Assembly: GCF_037975245.1 (NCBI RefSeq)
Contig: NC_092570.1
Location: 11,077,001 to 11,141,000 of the forward strand
DNA: 64,000 nucleotides
From: Apostichopus japonicus
Taxonomy: Eukaryota; Echinodermata; Holothuroidea; Aspidochirotida; Stichopodidae
Direction: 5' to 3'
The notes beneath the pieces were generated by a model. It ran no database searches and had not been told where the DNA came from. It worked only from the letters and a program-made list of their open reading frames with translations. The translations under genes were made by a program, and so were the position numbers. Below are positions 1 to 14,325 of this stretch, piece after piece (the first letter of the stretch is position 1; each line of letters starts with the position of its first letter).

Positions 1-1110
1 GAATAGGTGATACCGATCAATCGAATGTTCGGTACCGATCAAACGAATGTGCGGTACCGAACAATCGAATGTGTACTATCGTTAAATCGAATGTTCGGTA
101 CCGATCAATCGAATGTGCGATACCGATCAATCGAATGTTCGGTACCGATCGATCGAATGTGTGATACCGATCAATCGAATGTGCGGTACCGATCAATCGA
201 ATGTGCGGAAGCGATTAATCGAATGTTCGGTACCGATCAAACCAACATTCGGTACCGATCAATCGAATGTGTACTATCGTTATATCGAATGTGCGGTACC
301 GGTTACTCTAATGTGCGGTACCGATTAATCGAATGTTCTGTACCGATCAAATGAACTTTCGGTACCGATCAATCGAATGTGTAGTATCGTTAAATCGAAT
401 GTTCGGTACCGATCAATCGAATGTGCGGATTCGATCAATCGAATGTTCGGTACCGATCAAACCAACGTTCGGTACCGATCAATCGAATGTGTACTATTGT
501 TAAATCGAATGTTCGGTACCGATCAATCGAATGTGCGATACCGATCAATCGAATGTTCGGTACCGATCGATCGAATGTGTGATACCGATCAATCGAATGT
601 GAGATACCGATCAATCGAATGTTCGGTATCGATCAATCGAATGTGCAATACCGATCAATCGAATGTTCGGTACCGATCAATCGAATGTGCGGTACCGATC
701 ACTCGAATGTTCAATACCGATCAATCGAATGTGCAATACCGATCAATCGACTATTCGGTACCGATCGATCGAATGTTCGGTACCGATCAATCGAATGTTC
801 GGTACCGATCGATCGAATGTGTGATATCGATCAATCGAACGTGCAATACCGATCAATCGAATATTCGGTACCGATCAATCGAATATTCGGTACCGATCAA
901 TCTATGGTGCGGTACCGATCAATCGAATTTTCGGTACCGATCATTTGAAGGTTCGGTACCGATCAATCGAATGTTTGATACCGATCAATCGAATGTTCGG
1001 TACCGATAAATCGAATGTGCGATACCGAACAATCGAATGTTCGGTACCGATCGATCGAATGTGTGATATCGAATGTGTGATACCGATAAATCGAATGTGC
1101 GAAACCGATC
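1..1110. repeat. Block A, copy 1 (about 1.1 kb)
   Basis: This ordered series of variant units recurs 4,966 bp downstream at 4,967-6,076 with scattered single-base differences. It includes the diverged unit GTGTACTATCGTTAAATCG, a GAAC variant of GATC, and a truncated 14-bp unit at about 1,067-1,080 (GTGTGATATCGAATGTG), also present at about 6,033. The left edge is cut by the window, so the duplicated segment may start further upstream. Confidence 0.9.
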
Positions 1111-1444
1111 AATCGAATGTTCGGTACCGATCAATCGAATGTGCGGTACCGATCGATCGAATGTTCGGTACCGATTAATCGAATGTTCGGTACCGATCAA
1201 ACCAATGTTCGGTACCGAACAATCGAATGTGTACTATCGTTAAATCGAATGTTCGGTACCGATCACTCTAATGTGCGGTACCGATTAATCGAATGTTCGG
1301 TACCGATCAAATGAACGTTCGGTACCGATCAATCGGATGTGTACTATCGTTTAATCGAATGTTCGGTACCGATCAATCGAATGTGCGAATTCGATCAATC
1401 GAATTTTCAGTACCGGTCAATCGAATATGCGGTACCGATCAATC

Positions 1445-3139
1445 GAATGTTCAATACCGATCAATCGAATGTTCGGTACCGATCAATCGAATGTGCGATA
1501 CCGATCAATCGAATCTTCGGTACCGATCAAAAGAATATGTGATACCGATCAATCGAATGTTCGGTACCGATCAATCGAATGTGCGGTACCGAACAATCGA
1601 ATGTGTACTATCGTTAAATCGAATGTTCGGTACCGATCGATCGAATGTGTGATACCGATCAATCGAATGTGCGGTACCGATTAATCGAATTTGCGGTACC
1701 GATCAATCTAATGTGCGGTACCGAATAATCGAATTTTCGGTACCGGTCAATCGAATATGCGGTACCGGTCAATCGAATGTTCAATACCGATCAATCGAAT
1801 GTTCGGTACCGATCAATCGAATGTGCGATACCGATCAATCGAATGTTCGGTACCGATCAATCGAATGTGCGATACCGATCAATCGAATCTTCGGTACCGA
1901 TCCAAAGAATAGGTGATACCGATCAATCGAATGTTCGGTACCGATCAAACGAATGTGCGGTACCGAACAATCGAATGTTCAATACCGATCAATCGAAAGA
2001 TCGGTACCGATCAATCGAATGTGCGATACCGATCAATCGAATGTTCGGTACCGATCAATCGAATGTGCGATACCGATCAATCGAATCTTCGGTACCGATC
2101 CAAAGAATAGGTGATACCGATCAATCGAATGTTCGGTACCGATCAATCGAATGTGCGGTACCGAACAATCGAATGTGTACTATCGTTAAATCGAATGTTC
2201 GGTACCGATCAATCGAATGTGCGATACCGATCAATCGAATGTTCGGTACCGATCGATCGAATGTGTGATACCGATCAATCGAATGTGCGGTGCCGATCAA
2301 TCGAATGTGCGGAACCGATTAATCGAATGTTCGGTACCGATCAAACCAACATTCGGTACCGATCAATCGAATGTGTACTATCGTTAAATCGAATGTGCGG
2401 TACCGGTAACTCTAAATGTGCGGTAGCGATTAATCGAATGTTCGGTACCGATCAAATGAACTTTCGGTACCGATCAATCGAATGTGTAGTATCGTTAAAT
2501 CGAATGTTCGGTACCGATCAATCGAATGTGCGGATTCGATCAATCGAATGTTCGGTATCGATCAAACCAACGTTCGGTACCGATCAATCGAATGTGTACT
2601 ATTGTTAAATCGAATGTTCGGTACCGATCAATCGAATGTGCGATACCGATCAATCGAATGTTCGGTACCGATCAAACCAACGTTCGGTACCGATCAATCG
2701 AATGTGTACTATCGTTAAATCGAATTTTCGGTACCGATCAATCGAATGTGCGATACCGATCAATCGAATGTTCGGTACCGATCGATCGAATGTGTGATAC
2801 CGATCAATCGAATGTGCGGTACCGATCAATCGAATGTGCGGAACCGATGTATCGAATGTTCGGTACCGATCAAACCAACGTTCGGTACCGATCAATCGAA
2901 TGTTTACTATCGTTAAATCGAATGTGCGGTACCGATCACTCTAATGTGCGGTACCGATTAATCGAATGTTCGGTACCGATCAATCGAATGTGCGATACCG
3001 ATCAATCGAACGTTCGGTACCGATCAATCGAATGTGCGATACCGATCAATCGAATCTTCGGTACCGATCCAAAGAAGAGGTGATACCGATCAATCGAATG
3101 TTCGGTACCGATCAAACGAATGTGCGGTACCGAACAATC
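1445..3139. repeat. Block B, copy 1 of 1,695-bp higher-order repeat
   Basis: This segment is followed at once by a copy with a spacing of 1,695 bp, and I saw no base difference in the parts compared. The period is 77 units plus 1 bp; the extra base is in a 23-bp unit near 2,411 (GGTAACTCTAAATGTG), repeated near 4,106. The left edge is where ACCGATCAATCG of this copy matches ACCGAACAATCG of the next. Near-identity implies a recent unequal exchange or an assembly duplication. Confidence 0.92.
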
Positions 3140-4834
3140 GAATGTTCAATACCGATCAATCGAATGTTCGGTACCGATCAATCGAATGTGCGATACCGAT
3201 CAATCGAATCTTCGGTACCGATCAAAAGAATATGTGATACCGATCAATCGAATGTTCGGTACCGATCAATCGAATGTGCGGTACCGAACAATCGAATGTG
3301 TACTATCGTTAAATCGAATGTTCGGTACCGATCGATCGAATGTGTGATACCGATCAATCGAATGTGCGGTACCGATTAATCGAATTTGCGGTACCGATCA
3401 ATCTAATGTGCGGTACCGAATAATCGAATTTTCGGTACCGGTCAATCGAATATGCGGTACCGGTCAATCGAATGTTCAATACCGATCAATCGAATGTTCG
3501 GTACCGATCAATCGAATGTGCGATACCGATCAATCGAATGTTCGGTACCGATCAATCGAATGTGCGATACCGATCAATCGAATCTTCGGTACCGATCCAA
3601 AGAATAGGTGATACCGATCAATCGAATGTTCGGTACCGATCAAACGAATGTGCGGTACCGAACAATCGAATGTTCAATACCGATCAATCGAAAGATCGGT
3701 ACCGATCAATCGAATGTGCGATACCGATCAATCGAATGTTCGGTACCGATCAATCGAATGTGCGATACCGATCAATCGAATCTTCGGTACCGATCCAAAG
3801 AATAGGTGATACCGATCAATCGAATGTTCGGTACCGATCAATCGAATGTGCGGTACCGAACAATCGAATGTGTACTATCGTTAAATCGAATGTTCGGTAC
3901 CGATCAATCGAATGTGCGATACCGATCAATCGAATGTTCGGTACCGATCGATCGAATGTGTGATACCGATCAATCGAATGTGCGGTGCCGATCAATCGAA
4001 TGTGCGGAACCGATTAATCGAATGTTCGGTACCGATCAAACCAACATTCGGTACCGATCAATCGAATGTGTACTATCGTTAAATCGAATGTGCGGTACCG
4101 GTAACTCTAAATGTGCGGTAGCGATTAATCGAATGTTCGGTACCGATCAAATGAACTTTCGGTACCGATCAATCGAATGTGTAGTATCGTTAAATCGAAT
4201 GTTCGGTACCGATCAATCGAATGTGCGGATTCGATCAATCGAATGTTCGGTATCGATCAAACCAACGTTCGGTACCGATCAATCGAATGTGTACTATTGT
4301 TAAATCGAATGTTCGGTACCGATCAATCGAATGTGCGATACCGATCAATCGAATGTTCGGTACCGATCAAACCAACGTTCGGTACCGATCAATCGAATGT
4401 GTACTATCGTTAAATCGAATTTTCGGTACCGATCAATCGAATGTGCGATACCGATCAATCGAATGTTCGGTACCGATCGATCGAATGTGTGATACCGATC
4501 AATCGAATGTGCGGTACCGATCAATCGAATGTGCGGAACCGATGTATCGAATGTTCGGTACCGATCAAACCAACGTTCGGTACCGATCAATCGAATGTTT
4601 ACTATCGTTAAATCGAATGTGCGGTACCGATCACTCTAATGTGCGGTACCGATTAATCGAATGTTCGGTACCGATCAATCGAATGTGCGATACCGATCAA
4701 TCGAACGTTCGGTACCGATCAATCGAATGTGCGATACCGATCAATCGAATCTTCGGTACCGATCCAAAGAAGAGGTGATACCGATCAATCGAATGTTCGG
4801 TACCGATCAAACGAATGTGCGGTACCGAACAATC
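3140..4834. repeat. Block B, copy 2 of 1,695-bp higher-order repeat
   Basis: Second tandem copy of the block at 1,445-3,139. After about 4,835 the sequence leaves this register and resembles the later part of the block (from about 3,671, spacing 1,167 bp) before entering the second copy of block A. Two full copies plus this partial register are what an unequal crossover would leave. Confidence 0.92.
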
Positions 4835-4966
4835 GAATGTTCAATACCGATCAATCGAATGATCGGTACCGATCAATCGAATGTGCGATACCGATCAATC
4901 GAATGTTCGGTACCGATCAATCGAATGTGCGATACCGATCAATCGAATCTTCGGTACCGATCCAAA

Positions 4967-6076
4967 GAATAGGTGATACCGATCAATCGAATCTTCGTTA
5001 CCGATCAAACGAATGTGCGGTACCGAACAATCGAATGTGTACTATCGTTAAATCGAATGTTCGGTACCGATCAATCGAATGTGCGATACCGATCAATCGA
5101 ATGTTCGGTACCGATCGATCGAATGTGTGATACCGATCAATCGAATGTGCGGTACCGATCAATCGAATGTGCGGAACCGATCAATCGAATGTTCGGTACC
5201 GATCAAACCAACATTCGGTACCGATCAATCAAATGTGTACTATCGTTAAATCGAATGTGCGGTACCGGTAACTCTAATGTGCGGTAGCGATTAATCGAAT
5301 GTTCGGTACCGATCAAATGAACTTTCGGTACCGATCAATCGAATGTGTAGTATCGTTAAATCGAATGTTCGGTACCGATCAATCGAATGTGCGGATTCGA
5401 TCAATCGAATGTTCGGTACCGATCAAACCAACGTTCGTTACCGATCAATCGAATGTGTACTATTGTTAAATCGAATGTTCGGTACCGATCAATCGAATGT
5501 GCGATACCGATCAATCGAATGTTCGGTACCGATCGATCGAATGTGTGATACCGATCAATCGAATGTGAGATACCGATCAATCGAATGTTCGGTATCGATC
5601 AATCGAATGTGCAATACCGATCAATCGAATGTTCGGTACCGATCAATCGAATGTGCGGTACCGATCACTCGAATGTTCAATACCGATCAATCGAATGTGC
5701 AATACCGATCAATCGACTATTCGGTACCGATCGATCGAATGTTCGGTACCGATCAATCGAATGTTCGGTACCGATCGATCGAATGTGTGATATTGATCAA
5801 TCGAACGTGCGATACCGATCAATCGAATATTCGGTACCGATCAATCGAATATTCGGTACCGATCAATCGAAGGTGCGGTACCGATCAATCGAAGGTGCGG
5901 TACCGATCATTTGAAGGTTCGGTACCGATCAATCGAATGTTTGATACCGATCAATCGAATGTTCGGTACCGATAAATCGAATGTGCGATACCGAACAATC
6001 GAATGTTCGGTACCGATCGATCGAATTTGTGATATCGAATGTGTGATACCGATAAATCGAATGTGCGATACTGATC
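4967..6076. repeat. Block A, copy 2
   Basis: Repeats 1-1,110 at a spacing of 4,966 bp. The spacing equals 226 units less 6 bp, accounted for by one 14-bp unit (minus 8) and two 23-bp units (plus 2) between the copies. Differences include CTTCGTTACC here against GTTCGGTACC in copy 1 near the start, and GATACTGATC near 6,068. The pair brackets the two 1,695-bp blocks, so blocks A and B together may form one larger period. Confidence 0.88.
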
Positions 6077-8019
6077 AATCGAATTTTCGGTACCGATCAA
6101 TCTAAGGTGCGATACCGATCAATCGAATGTTCGGTACAGATCGATCGAATGTGTGATACCGATCAATCGAATGTGCGGTACCGATAAATTGAATTTGCGG
6201 TACCCGATCAATCTAATGTGCGGTACCGAATAATCGAATGTTCGGTACCGATCAAACCAACGTTCGGTACCGATCAATCCAGGTGTACTATCGTTAAATC
6301 AAATGTGCGATACCGATCAATCGAATGTGCGATACCGATCAATCGAATGTTCGGTACCGATCAGTCGGTACCGATCAATCGAATGTTCAATACCGATCAA
6401 TCGAATGATCGGTACCGATCAATCGAATGTGCGATACCGATCAATCGAATGTTCGGTACCGATCAATCGAATGTGCGATACCGATCAATCGAATCTTCGG
6501 TACCGATCAAAAGAATATGTGATACCGATCAATCGAATGTTCGGTACCGATCAATCGAATCTTCGGTACCGAACAATCGAATGTGTACTATCGTTAAATC
6601 GAATGTTCGGTACCGATCAATCGAATGTACGATACCGATCAATCGAATGTTCGGTACCGATCAATCGAATGTGCGATACCGATCAATCGAATGTTCGGTA
6701 CAGATCGATCGAATGTGTGATACCGATCAATCGAATGTGCGGTACCGATAAATTGAATTTGCGGTACCGATCAATCTAATGTGCGGTACCGAATAATCGA
6801 ATGTTCGGTACCGATCAAACCAACGTTCGGTACCGATCAATTGAGGTGTACTATCGTTAAATCGAATGTTCGGTACCGATCAATCGAACGTGCGATACCG
6901 ATCAATCAAAAATTCCGTACCGATCGATCGAATGTGTGATACCGATCGATCGAATGTGCGGTACAGATCAATCGAATGTGCGGAACCGATTAATCGAATG
7001 TTCGGTACCGATCAAACCAACGTTCGGTACCGATCAATCGAATGTGTACTATCGTTAAATCGAATGTTCGGTACCGATCACTCTAATGTGCGGTATCGAT
7101 TAATCGAATGTTCGGTACCGATCAAATGAACGTTCGGTACCGATCAATCGGATGTGTACTATCGTTTAATCGAATGTTCGGTACCGATCAATCGAATGTG
7201 CGATACCGATCAATCGAATCTTCGGTACCGATCAAAAGAATATGTGATACCGATCAATCGAATGTTCGGTACCGATCAATCGAATGTGTACTATCGTTAA
7301 ATCGAATGTTCGGTACCGATCGATCGAATGTGTGATACCGATCAATCGAATGTGCGGTACCGATTAATCGAATTTGCGGTACCGATCAATCCAATCTGCG
7401 GTTCCGAATAATCGAATTTTCGGTACCGGTCAATCGAATATGCGGTACCGATCAATCGAATGTTCAATACCGATCAATCGGTACCGATCAATCGAATGTG
7501 CGATACCGATCAATCGAATGTTCGGTACCGATCAATCGAATGTGCGATACCGATCAATCGAATCTTCGGTACCGATCAAAAGAATATGTGATACCGATCA
7601 ATCGAATGTTCGGTACCGATCAATCGAATGTTCGGTACCGAACAATCGAATGTGTACTATCGTTAAATCGAATGTTCGATACCGATCAATCGAATGTGCG
7701 ATACCGATCAATCGAATGTGCGGTACCGATCAATCGAATGTGCGGAACCGATTAATCGAATGTTCGGTACCGATTAAACCAACGTTCGGTACCGATCAAT
7801 CGAATGTGTACTATCGTTAAATCGAATGTTCGGTACCGATCAATCGAATGTGCGATACCGATCAATCGAATGTTCGGTACCGATCGATCGAATGTGTGAT
7901 ACCGATCAATCGAATGTGCGGTACCGATTAATCGAATTTGGGGTACCGATCAATCTAATGTGCGGTACCGAATAATCGAATGTTCGGTACCGATCAATCG
8001 AATGTGTACTATCGTTTAA
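6077..8019. repeat. Irregular monomer zone
   Basis: Tandem 22-bp units with less clear block order. A short series at 6,120-6,295 recurs at 6,684-6,858 (spacing 564, then 563 bp), including the odd junctions AATCCAGGTGTAC and AATTGAGGTGTAC, each one base short. Other length errors are a 14-bp unit at about 6,361, an extra C at about 6,205 and an 8-bp loss at about 7,478. No gene seen. Confidence 0.8.
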
Positions 8020-8540
8020 TCGAATGTGTACTATCGTTAAATCGAATGTTCGGTACCGATCACTCTAATGTGCGGTACCGATTAATCTAATGTTCGGTAC
8101 CGATCAAATGAACGTTCGGTACCAATCAATCGGATGTGTACTATCGTTTAATCGAATGTTCGGTACCGATCAATCGAATGTGCGAATTCGATCAATCGAA
8201 TTTTCGGTACCGGTCAATCGAATATGCGGTACCGATCTATCGAATGTTCAATACCGATCAATCGAATGAACGGTACCGATCAATCGAATGTGCGATAGCG
8301 ATCAATCGAATGTTCGGTACCGATCAATCGAATGTGCGATACCGATCAATCGAATCTTCGGTACCGATCCAAAGAATATGTGATACCGATCAATCGAATG
8401 TTCGGTACCGATCAAACGAATGTGCAATACCTATCAATCGAATGTTCGGTACCGATCAATCGAATGTGCGGTACCGATCACTCGAATGCTCAATACCGAT
8501 CAATCGAATGTGCAATACCGATCAATCGACTATTCGGTAC
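8020..8540. repeat. Block C0, early copy of the C-block start
   Basis: This run of units, with GTGTACTATCGTTTAATCG, CACTCTAATG and GATCCAAAG variants, resembles 9,076-9,552 at a spacing of 1,056 bp (48 units) and again 13,087-13,610. The copy at 9.1 kb lacks two units (44 bp) present here and at 13.1 kb, near the AATGAACGG or AATGATCGG unit. Confidence 0.75.
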
Positions 8541-8756
8541 CGATCAATCGAATGTGCGATACCGATCAATCGAATGTGCGGTACCGATCAATCGAATGTG
8601 CGGAACCGATTAATCGAATGTTCGGTACCGATCAAACCAACGTTCGGTACCGATCAATCGAATGTGTACTATCGTTAAATCGAATGTTCGGTACCGATCA
8701 ATCGAATGTGCGATACCGATCAATCGAATGTTCGGTACCGATCGATCGAATGTGCG

Positions 8757-10270
8757 ATACCGATCAATCGAATGTGCGGTACCGATTAATCGAATTTGGG
8801 GTACCTATCAATCTAATGTGCGGTACCGAATAATCGAATGTTCGGTACCGATCAAACCAACGTTCGGTACCGATCAATCGAATGTGTACTATCGTTAAAT
8901 CGAATGTTCGGTACCGATCAATCGAATATGCGATACCGATCAATCGAAAATTCCGTACCGATCGATCGAATGTGTGATACCGATCAATCGAATGTGCGGT
9001 ACCGATCAATCGAATGTGCGGAACCGATTAATCGAATGTTCGGTACCGATCAATCGAATGTGTACTATCGTTAAATCGAATGTGTACTATCGTTAAATCG
9101 AATGTTCGGTACCGATCACTCTAATGTGCGGTACCGATTAATCTAATGTTCCTTACCGATCAAATGAACGTTCGGTACCAATCAATCGGATGTGTACTAT
9201 CGTTTAATCGAATGTTCGGTACCGATCAATCGAATGTGCGAATTCGATCAATCGAATTTTCGGTACCGGTCAATCGAATATGCGGTACCGATCAATCGAA
9301 TGTTCAATACCGATCAATCGAATGATCGGTACCGATCAATCGAATGTGCGATACCGAACAATCGAATGTTCGGTACCGATCCAAAGAATATGTGATACCG
9401 ATCAATCGAATGTTCGGTACCGATCAAACGAATGTGCAATACCGATCAATCGAATGTTCGGTACCGATCAATCGAATGTGCGGTACCGATCACTCGAATG
9501 CTCAATACCGATCAATCGAATGTGCCATACCGATCAATCGACTATTCGGTACCGATCAATCGAATGTTCGGTACCGATCAATCGAATGTGCGGTACCGAT
9601 CACTCGAATGCTCAATACCGATCAATCGAATGTGCAATACCTATCAATCGACTATTCGGTACCGAACAAACGAATGTCTACTATCGTTAAATCGAATGTT
9701 CGGTACCGATCGATCGAATGTGTGATACCGATCAATCGAATGTGCGTTACCGATTAATCGAATTTGCGGTACCGATCAATCTAATGTGCGGTACCGAATA
9801 ATCGAATTTTCGGTACCGGTCAATCGAATATGCGGTACCGATCAATCGAATGTTCAATACCGATCAATCGAATGATCGGTACCGATCAATCGAATGTGCG
9901 ATACCGATCAATCGAATGTTCGGTACCGATCAATCGAATGTGCGATACCGATCAATCGAATCTTCGGTACCGATCCAAAGAATATGTGATACCGATCAAT
10001 CGAATGTTCGGTACCGATCAAACGAATGTGCGGTACCGAACAATCGAATGTTCGGTACCGATCGATCGAATGTGTGATATCGATCAATCGAACGTGCGAT
10101 ACCGATCAATCGAATATTCGGTACCGATCAATCGAATATTCGGTACCGATCAATCGAAGGTGCGGTACCGATCAATCGAAGGTGCGGTACCGATCACTTG
10201 AAGGTTCGGTACCGATCAATCGAATGTTTGATACCGATCAATCGAATGTTCGGTACCGATAAATCGAATG
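8757..10270. repeat. Block C, copy 1
   Basis: Recurs at 12,768-14,325 with a spacing of 4,011 bp in its first part and 4,055 bp in its second; the 44-bp change is a two-unit deletion near 9,320-9,370 in this copy. Shared rare marks include GTACCTATCAATC or its parent near 8,809, the AAAATTCCGTACC unit near 8,946 and GAACAAACGAATGTC near 9,664. Confidence 0.88.
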
Positions 10271-12767
10271 TGCGATACCGATCAATCGAATGTTCGGTAC
10301 CGATCGATCGAATGTGTGATATCGAATGTGTGATACCGATAAATCGAAGGTGCGGTACCGATCAATCGAAGGTGCGGTACCGATCAATCGAAGGTTCGGT
10401 ACCGATCAATCGAATGTTTGGTACCGATCACTCGAATGTTCAATACCGATCACTCTAATGTGCAATAACGATCAATCGAATGTTCGGTACCGATCAGTCG
10501 GTACCGATCAGTCGAATGTTCGGTACCGATCAATCGAATGTTCGGTACCGATCATTCGAATGTGTGATACCGATCAATCGAATGTGCGATACCGATCAAT
10601 CGAATGTGCGGTACCTTTAATCGAATGTGCGGTACCGATCAATCGATTGTGCGGTACCGATCAATCGAATATTCGGTACCGATCAATCGAATTTTCGGTA
10701 CCTATCAATCGAAGGTGCGGTACCGATCGATCGAATGTTCGGTACCGATCGATCGAATGTGTGATACCGATCAATCGAGTGTGCGATACCCATCAATCGA
10801 ATGTTCGGTACCGATCAATCGAATGTTCGGTACCGATCAATCGAATGTGCAATACCGATCAATCGAATGTTCGGTACCGATCAATCGAATGTGTGGTACC
10901 GATCACTCGAATGTTCAATACCGATCAATCGAATGTGCAATACCGATCAATCGATTATTCGGTACTGATCAGTCGAATGTTCGGTACCGATCAATCGAAT
11001 GTTCGGTACCGATCGATCGAATGTGTGATACCGATCAATCGAACGTGCGATACCGATCAATCGAATATTCGGTACCGATCAATCGAATTTTCGGTACCGA
11101 TCAATCGAAGGTGCGGTACCGATCATTTGAAGGTTCGGTACCGATCAATCGAATGTTTGATACCGATTAATCGAATGTTCGGTACCGATCAATCGAATGT
11201 GCGATACCGATCAATCGGATGTGCGGTACCGATCGATCGAATGTGTGATGTCCATCAATCGAATGTACGATACCGATCAATCGAATGTTCGGTACCGATC
11301 AATCGAATGTGCGGTACCGATCACTCGAATGTTCAATACCGATCAATCGAATGTGCAATACACGATCAATCGATTATTCGGTACCGATCAATCGAATGTT
11401 CGGTACCGACCAATCGAATGTGTACTATCGTTAAATCGAATGTTCGGTACCGATCAATCGAATGTGCGATACCGATCAATCGAATGTGCGATACCGATCA
11501 ATCGAATGTTCGGTACCGATCAATCGAATGTGCAATACCGATCAATCGAATGTTCGGTACCGATCAATCGAATGTGCGGTACCGATCACTCGAATGTTCA
11601 ATACCGATCAATCGAATGTGCAATACACGATCAATCGATTATTCGGTACCGATCAATCGAATGTTCGGTACCGATCAATCGAATGTTCGGTACCGATAAA
11701 TCGAATGTTCGGTACCGATCGATCGAAGGTGTGATACCGATCAATCGAACGTGCGATACCGATCAATCGAATATTCGGTACCGATCAATCGAATATTCGG
11801 TACCGATCAATCGAAGGTGCGGTACCGATCAATCGAAGGTGCGGTACCGATCATTTGAAGGATCGATACCGATCAATCGAATGTTTGATACCGATCAATC
11901 GAATGTTCGGTACCGATAAATCGAATATGCGATACCGAACAATCGAATGTTCGGTACCGATCGATCGAATGTGTGATATCGATCAATCGAATGTACGATA
12001 CCGATCAATCGAATGTGCAATACCGATCAATTGAATGTTCGGTACCGATCAATCGAATGTGCGGTACCGATCAATCGAATGTTCGGTACCGATCGATCGA
12101 ATGTGTGATACCGATCAATCGAATGTGCGGTACCGATCAATCGAATGTGCAGAACCGATTAATCGAATGTTCGGTACCGATCAAACGAACGTTCGGTACC
12201 GATCAATCGAATGTGTACTATCGTTAAATCGAATGTGCACTACCGATCACTCTAATGTGTGGTACCGATTAATTGAATGTTCGGTACCGATCAAATAAAC
12301 GTTCGGTACCGATCAATCGAATGTGTACTATCGTTAAATCGTATGTTCGGTACCGATCAATCGAATGTGCGGATTCGATCAATCGAATGTTCGGTACCGT
12401 TCATTCGAATATTCGGTACCGATCAATCGAATGTGCGGTACCGATCAATCGAATGTTCAATACCGATCAATCGAATGTGCAATACCGATCAATAGATTAT
12501 TTGGTAACGATCAATCGAATGTTCGGTACCGATCAATCGAATGTTCCGTACCAATCAATCGAATGTGTGGTACCGATCAATCAAAGGTGCGGTACCGATC
12601 ATTTGAATGTTCGGTACCGATCAATCGAATGTTCGGTACCGATGAATCGAAGGTGCGGAACCGCTCAATCGAAGATGCGGTACCGATCCTTTGAAGGTTC
12701 GGTACCGATCAATCGAATGTTTGATACCGATTAATCGAATGTTCGGTACCGATAAATCGAATGTGTG
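10271..12767. repeat. Monomer zone rich in AAGGTGCGG units, with short local duplication
   Basis: Lies between the two copies of block C. The AAGGTGCGG and CATTTGAAGG variants first become frequent about here. A 14-bp truncated unit lies at about 10,495 and a one-base-short unit at about 10,615 (GGTACCTTTAATCG). The 23-bp marker unit CAATACACGATC appears first at about 11,359 and again at 11,625, in similar contexts that suggest a small tandem duplication. The longest stop-free frame here, 457 codons at 10,326-11,699, is only the satellite cycle. Confidence 0.8.
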
Positions 12768-14325
12768 ATACCGATCAATCGAATGTGCGGTACCGATTAA
12801 TCGAATTTGGGGTACCGATCAATCTAATGTGCGGTACCGAATAATCGAATGTTCGGTACCGATCAAACCAACGTTCGGTACCGATCAATCGAATGTGTAC
12901 TATCGTTAAATCGAATGTTCGGTACCGATCAATCGAATATGCGATACCGATCAATCGAAAATTCCGTACCGATCGATCGAATGTGTGATACCGATCAATC
13001 GAATGTGCGGTACCGATCAATCGAATGTGCGGAACCGATTAATCGAATGTTCGGTACCGATCAATCGAATGTGTACTATCGTTAAATCGAATGTGTACTA
13101 TCGTTAAATCGAATGTTCGGTACCGATCACTCTAATGTGCGGTACCGATTAATCTAATGTTCGGTACCGATCAAATGAACGTTCGGTACCAATCAATCGG
13201 ATGTGTACTATCGTTTAATCGAATGTTCGGTACCGATCAATCGAATGTGCGAATTCGATCAATCGAATTTCCGGTACCGGTCAATCGAATATGCGGTACC
13301 GATCAATCGAATGTTCAATACCGATCAATCGAATGAACGGTACCGATCAATCGAATGTGCGATACCGATCAATCGAATGTTCGGTACCGATCAATCGAAT
13401 GTGCGATACCGATCAATCGAATCTTCGGTACCGATCCAAAGAATATGTGATACCGATCAATCGAATGTTCGGTACCGATCAAACGAATGTGCAATACCGA
13501 TCAATCGAATGTTCGGTACCGATCAATCGAATGTGCGGTACCGATCACTCGAATGCTCAATACCGATCAATCGAATGTGCAATACCGATCAATCGACTAT
13601 TCGGTATCGATCAATCGAATGTTCGGTACCGATCAATCGAATGTGCGGTACCGATCACTCGAATGCTCAGTACCGATCAATCGAATGTGCAATACCGATC
13701 AATCGACTATTCGGTACCGAACAAACGAATGTCTACTATCGTTAAATCGAATGTTCGGTACCGATCGATCGAATGTGTGATACCGATCAATCGAATGTGC
13801 GTTACCGATTAATCGAATTTGCGGTACCGATCAATCTAATGTGCGGTACCGAATAATCGAATTTTCGGTACCGGTCAATCGAATATGCGGTACCGATCAA
13901 TCGAATGTTCAATACCGATCAATCGAATGATCGGTACCGATCAATCGAATGTGCGATACCGATCAATCGAATGTTCGGTACCGATCAATCGAATGTGCGA
14001 TACCGATCAATCGAATCTTCGGTACCGATCCAAAGAATATGTGATACCGATCAATCGAATGTTCGGTACCGATCAAACGAATGTGCGGTACCGAACAATC
14101 GAATGTTCGGTACCGATCGATCGAATGTGTGATATCGATCAATCGAACGTGCGATACCGATCAATCGAATATTCGGTACCGATCAATCGAATATTCGGTA
14201 CCGATCAATTGAAGGTGCGGTACCGATCAATCGAAGGTGCGGTACCGATCATTTGAAGGTTCGGAACCGATCAATCGAATGTTTGATACCGATCAATCGA
14301 ATGTTCGGTACCGATAAATCGAATG
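12768..14325. repeat. Block C, copy 2
   Basis: Copy of 8,757-10,270. It keeps the two units lost from copy 1 and so looks closer to the ancestral form, as 8,020-8,540 also has them. It ends where copy 1 continues with GTGCGATACC and this copy has GTGCATTACC (about 14,325). Confidence 0.88.

Noticed and set aside
12775-13020. Minus-strand open frames of 61-85 codons (for example here, and at 8,764-9,009 and 17,569-17,826)
   Set aside because: They lie where every third unit happens to lack the minus-strand TGA. They repeat with the duplicated blocks and show no sign of a gene.
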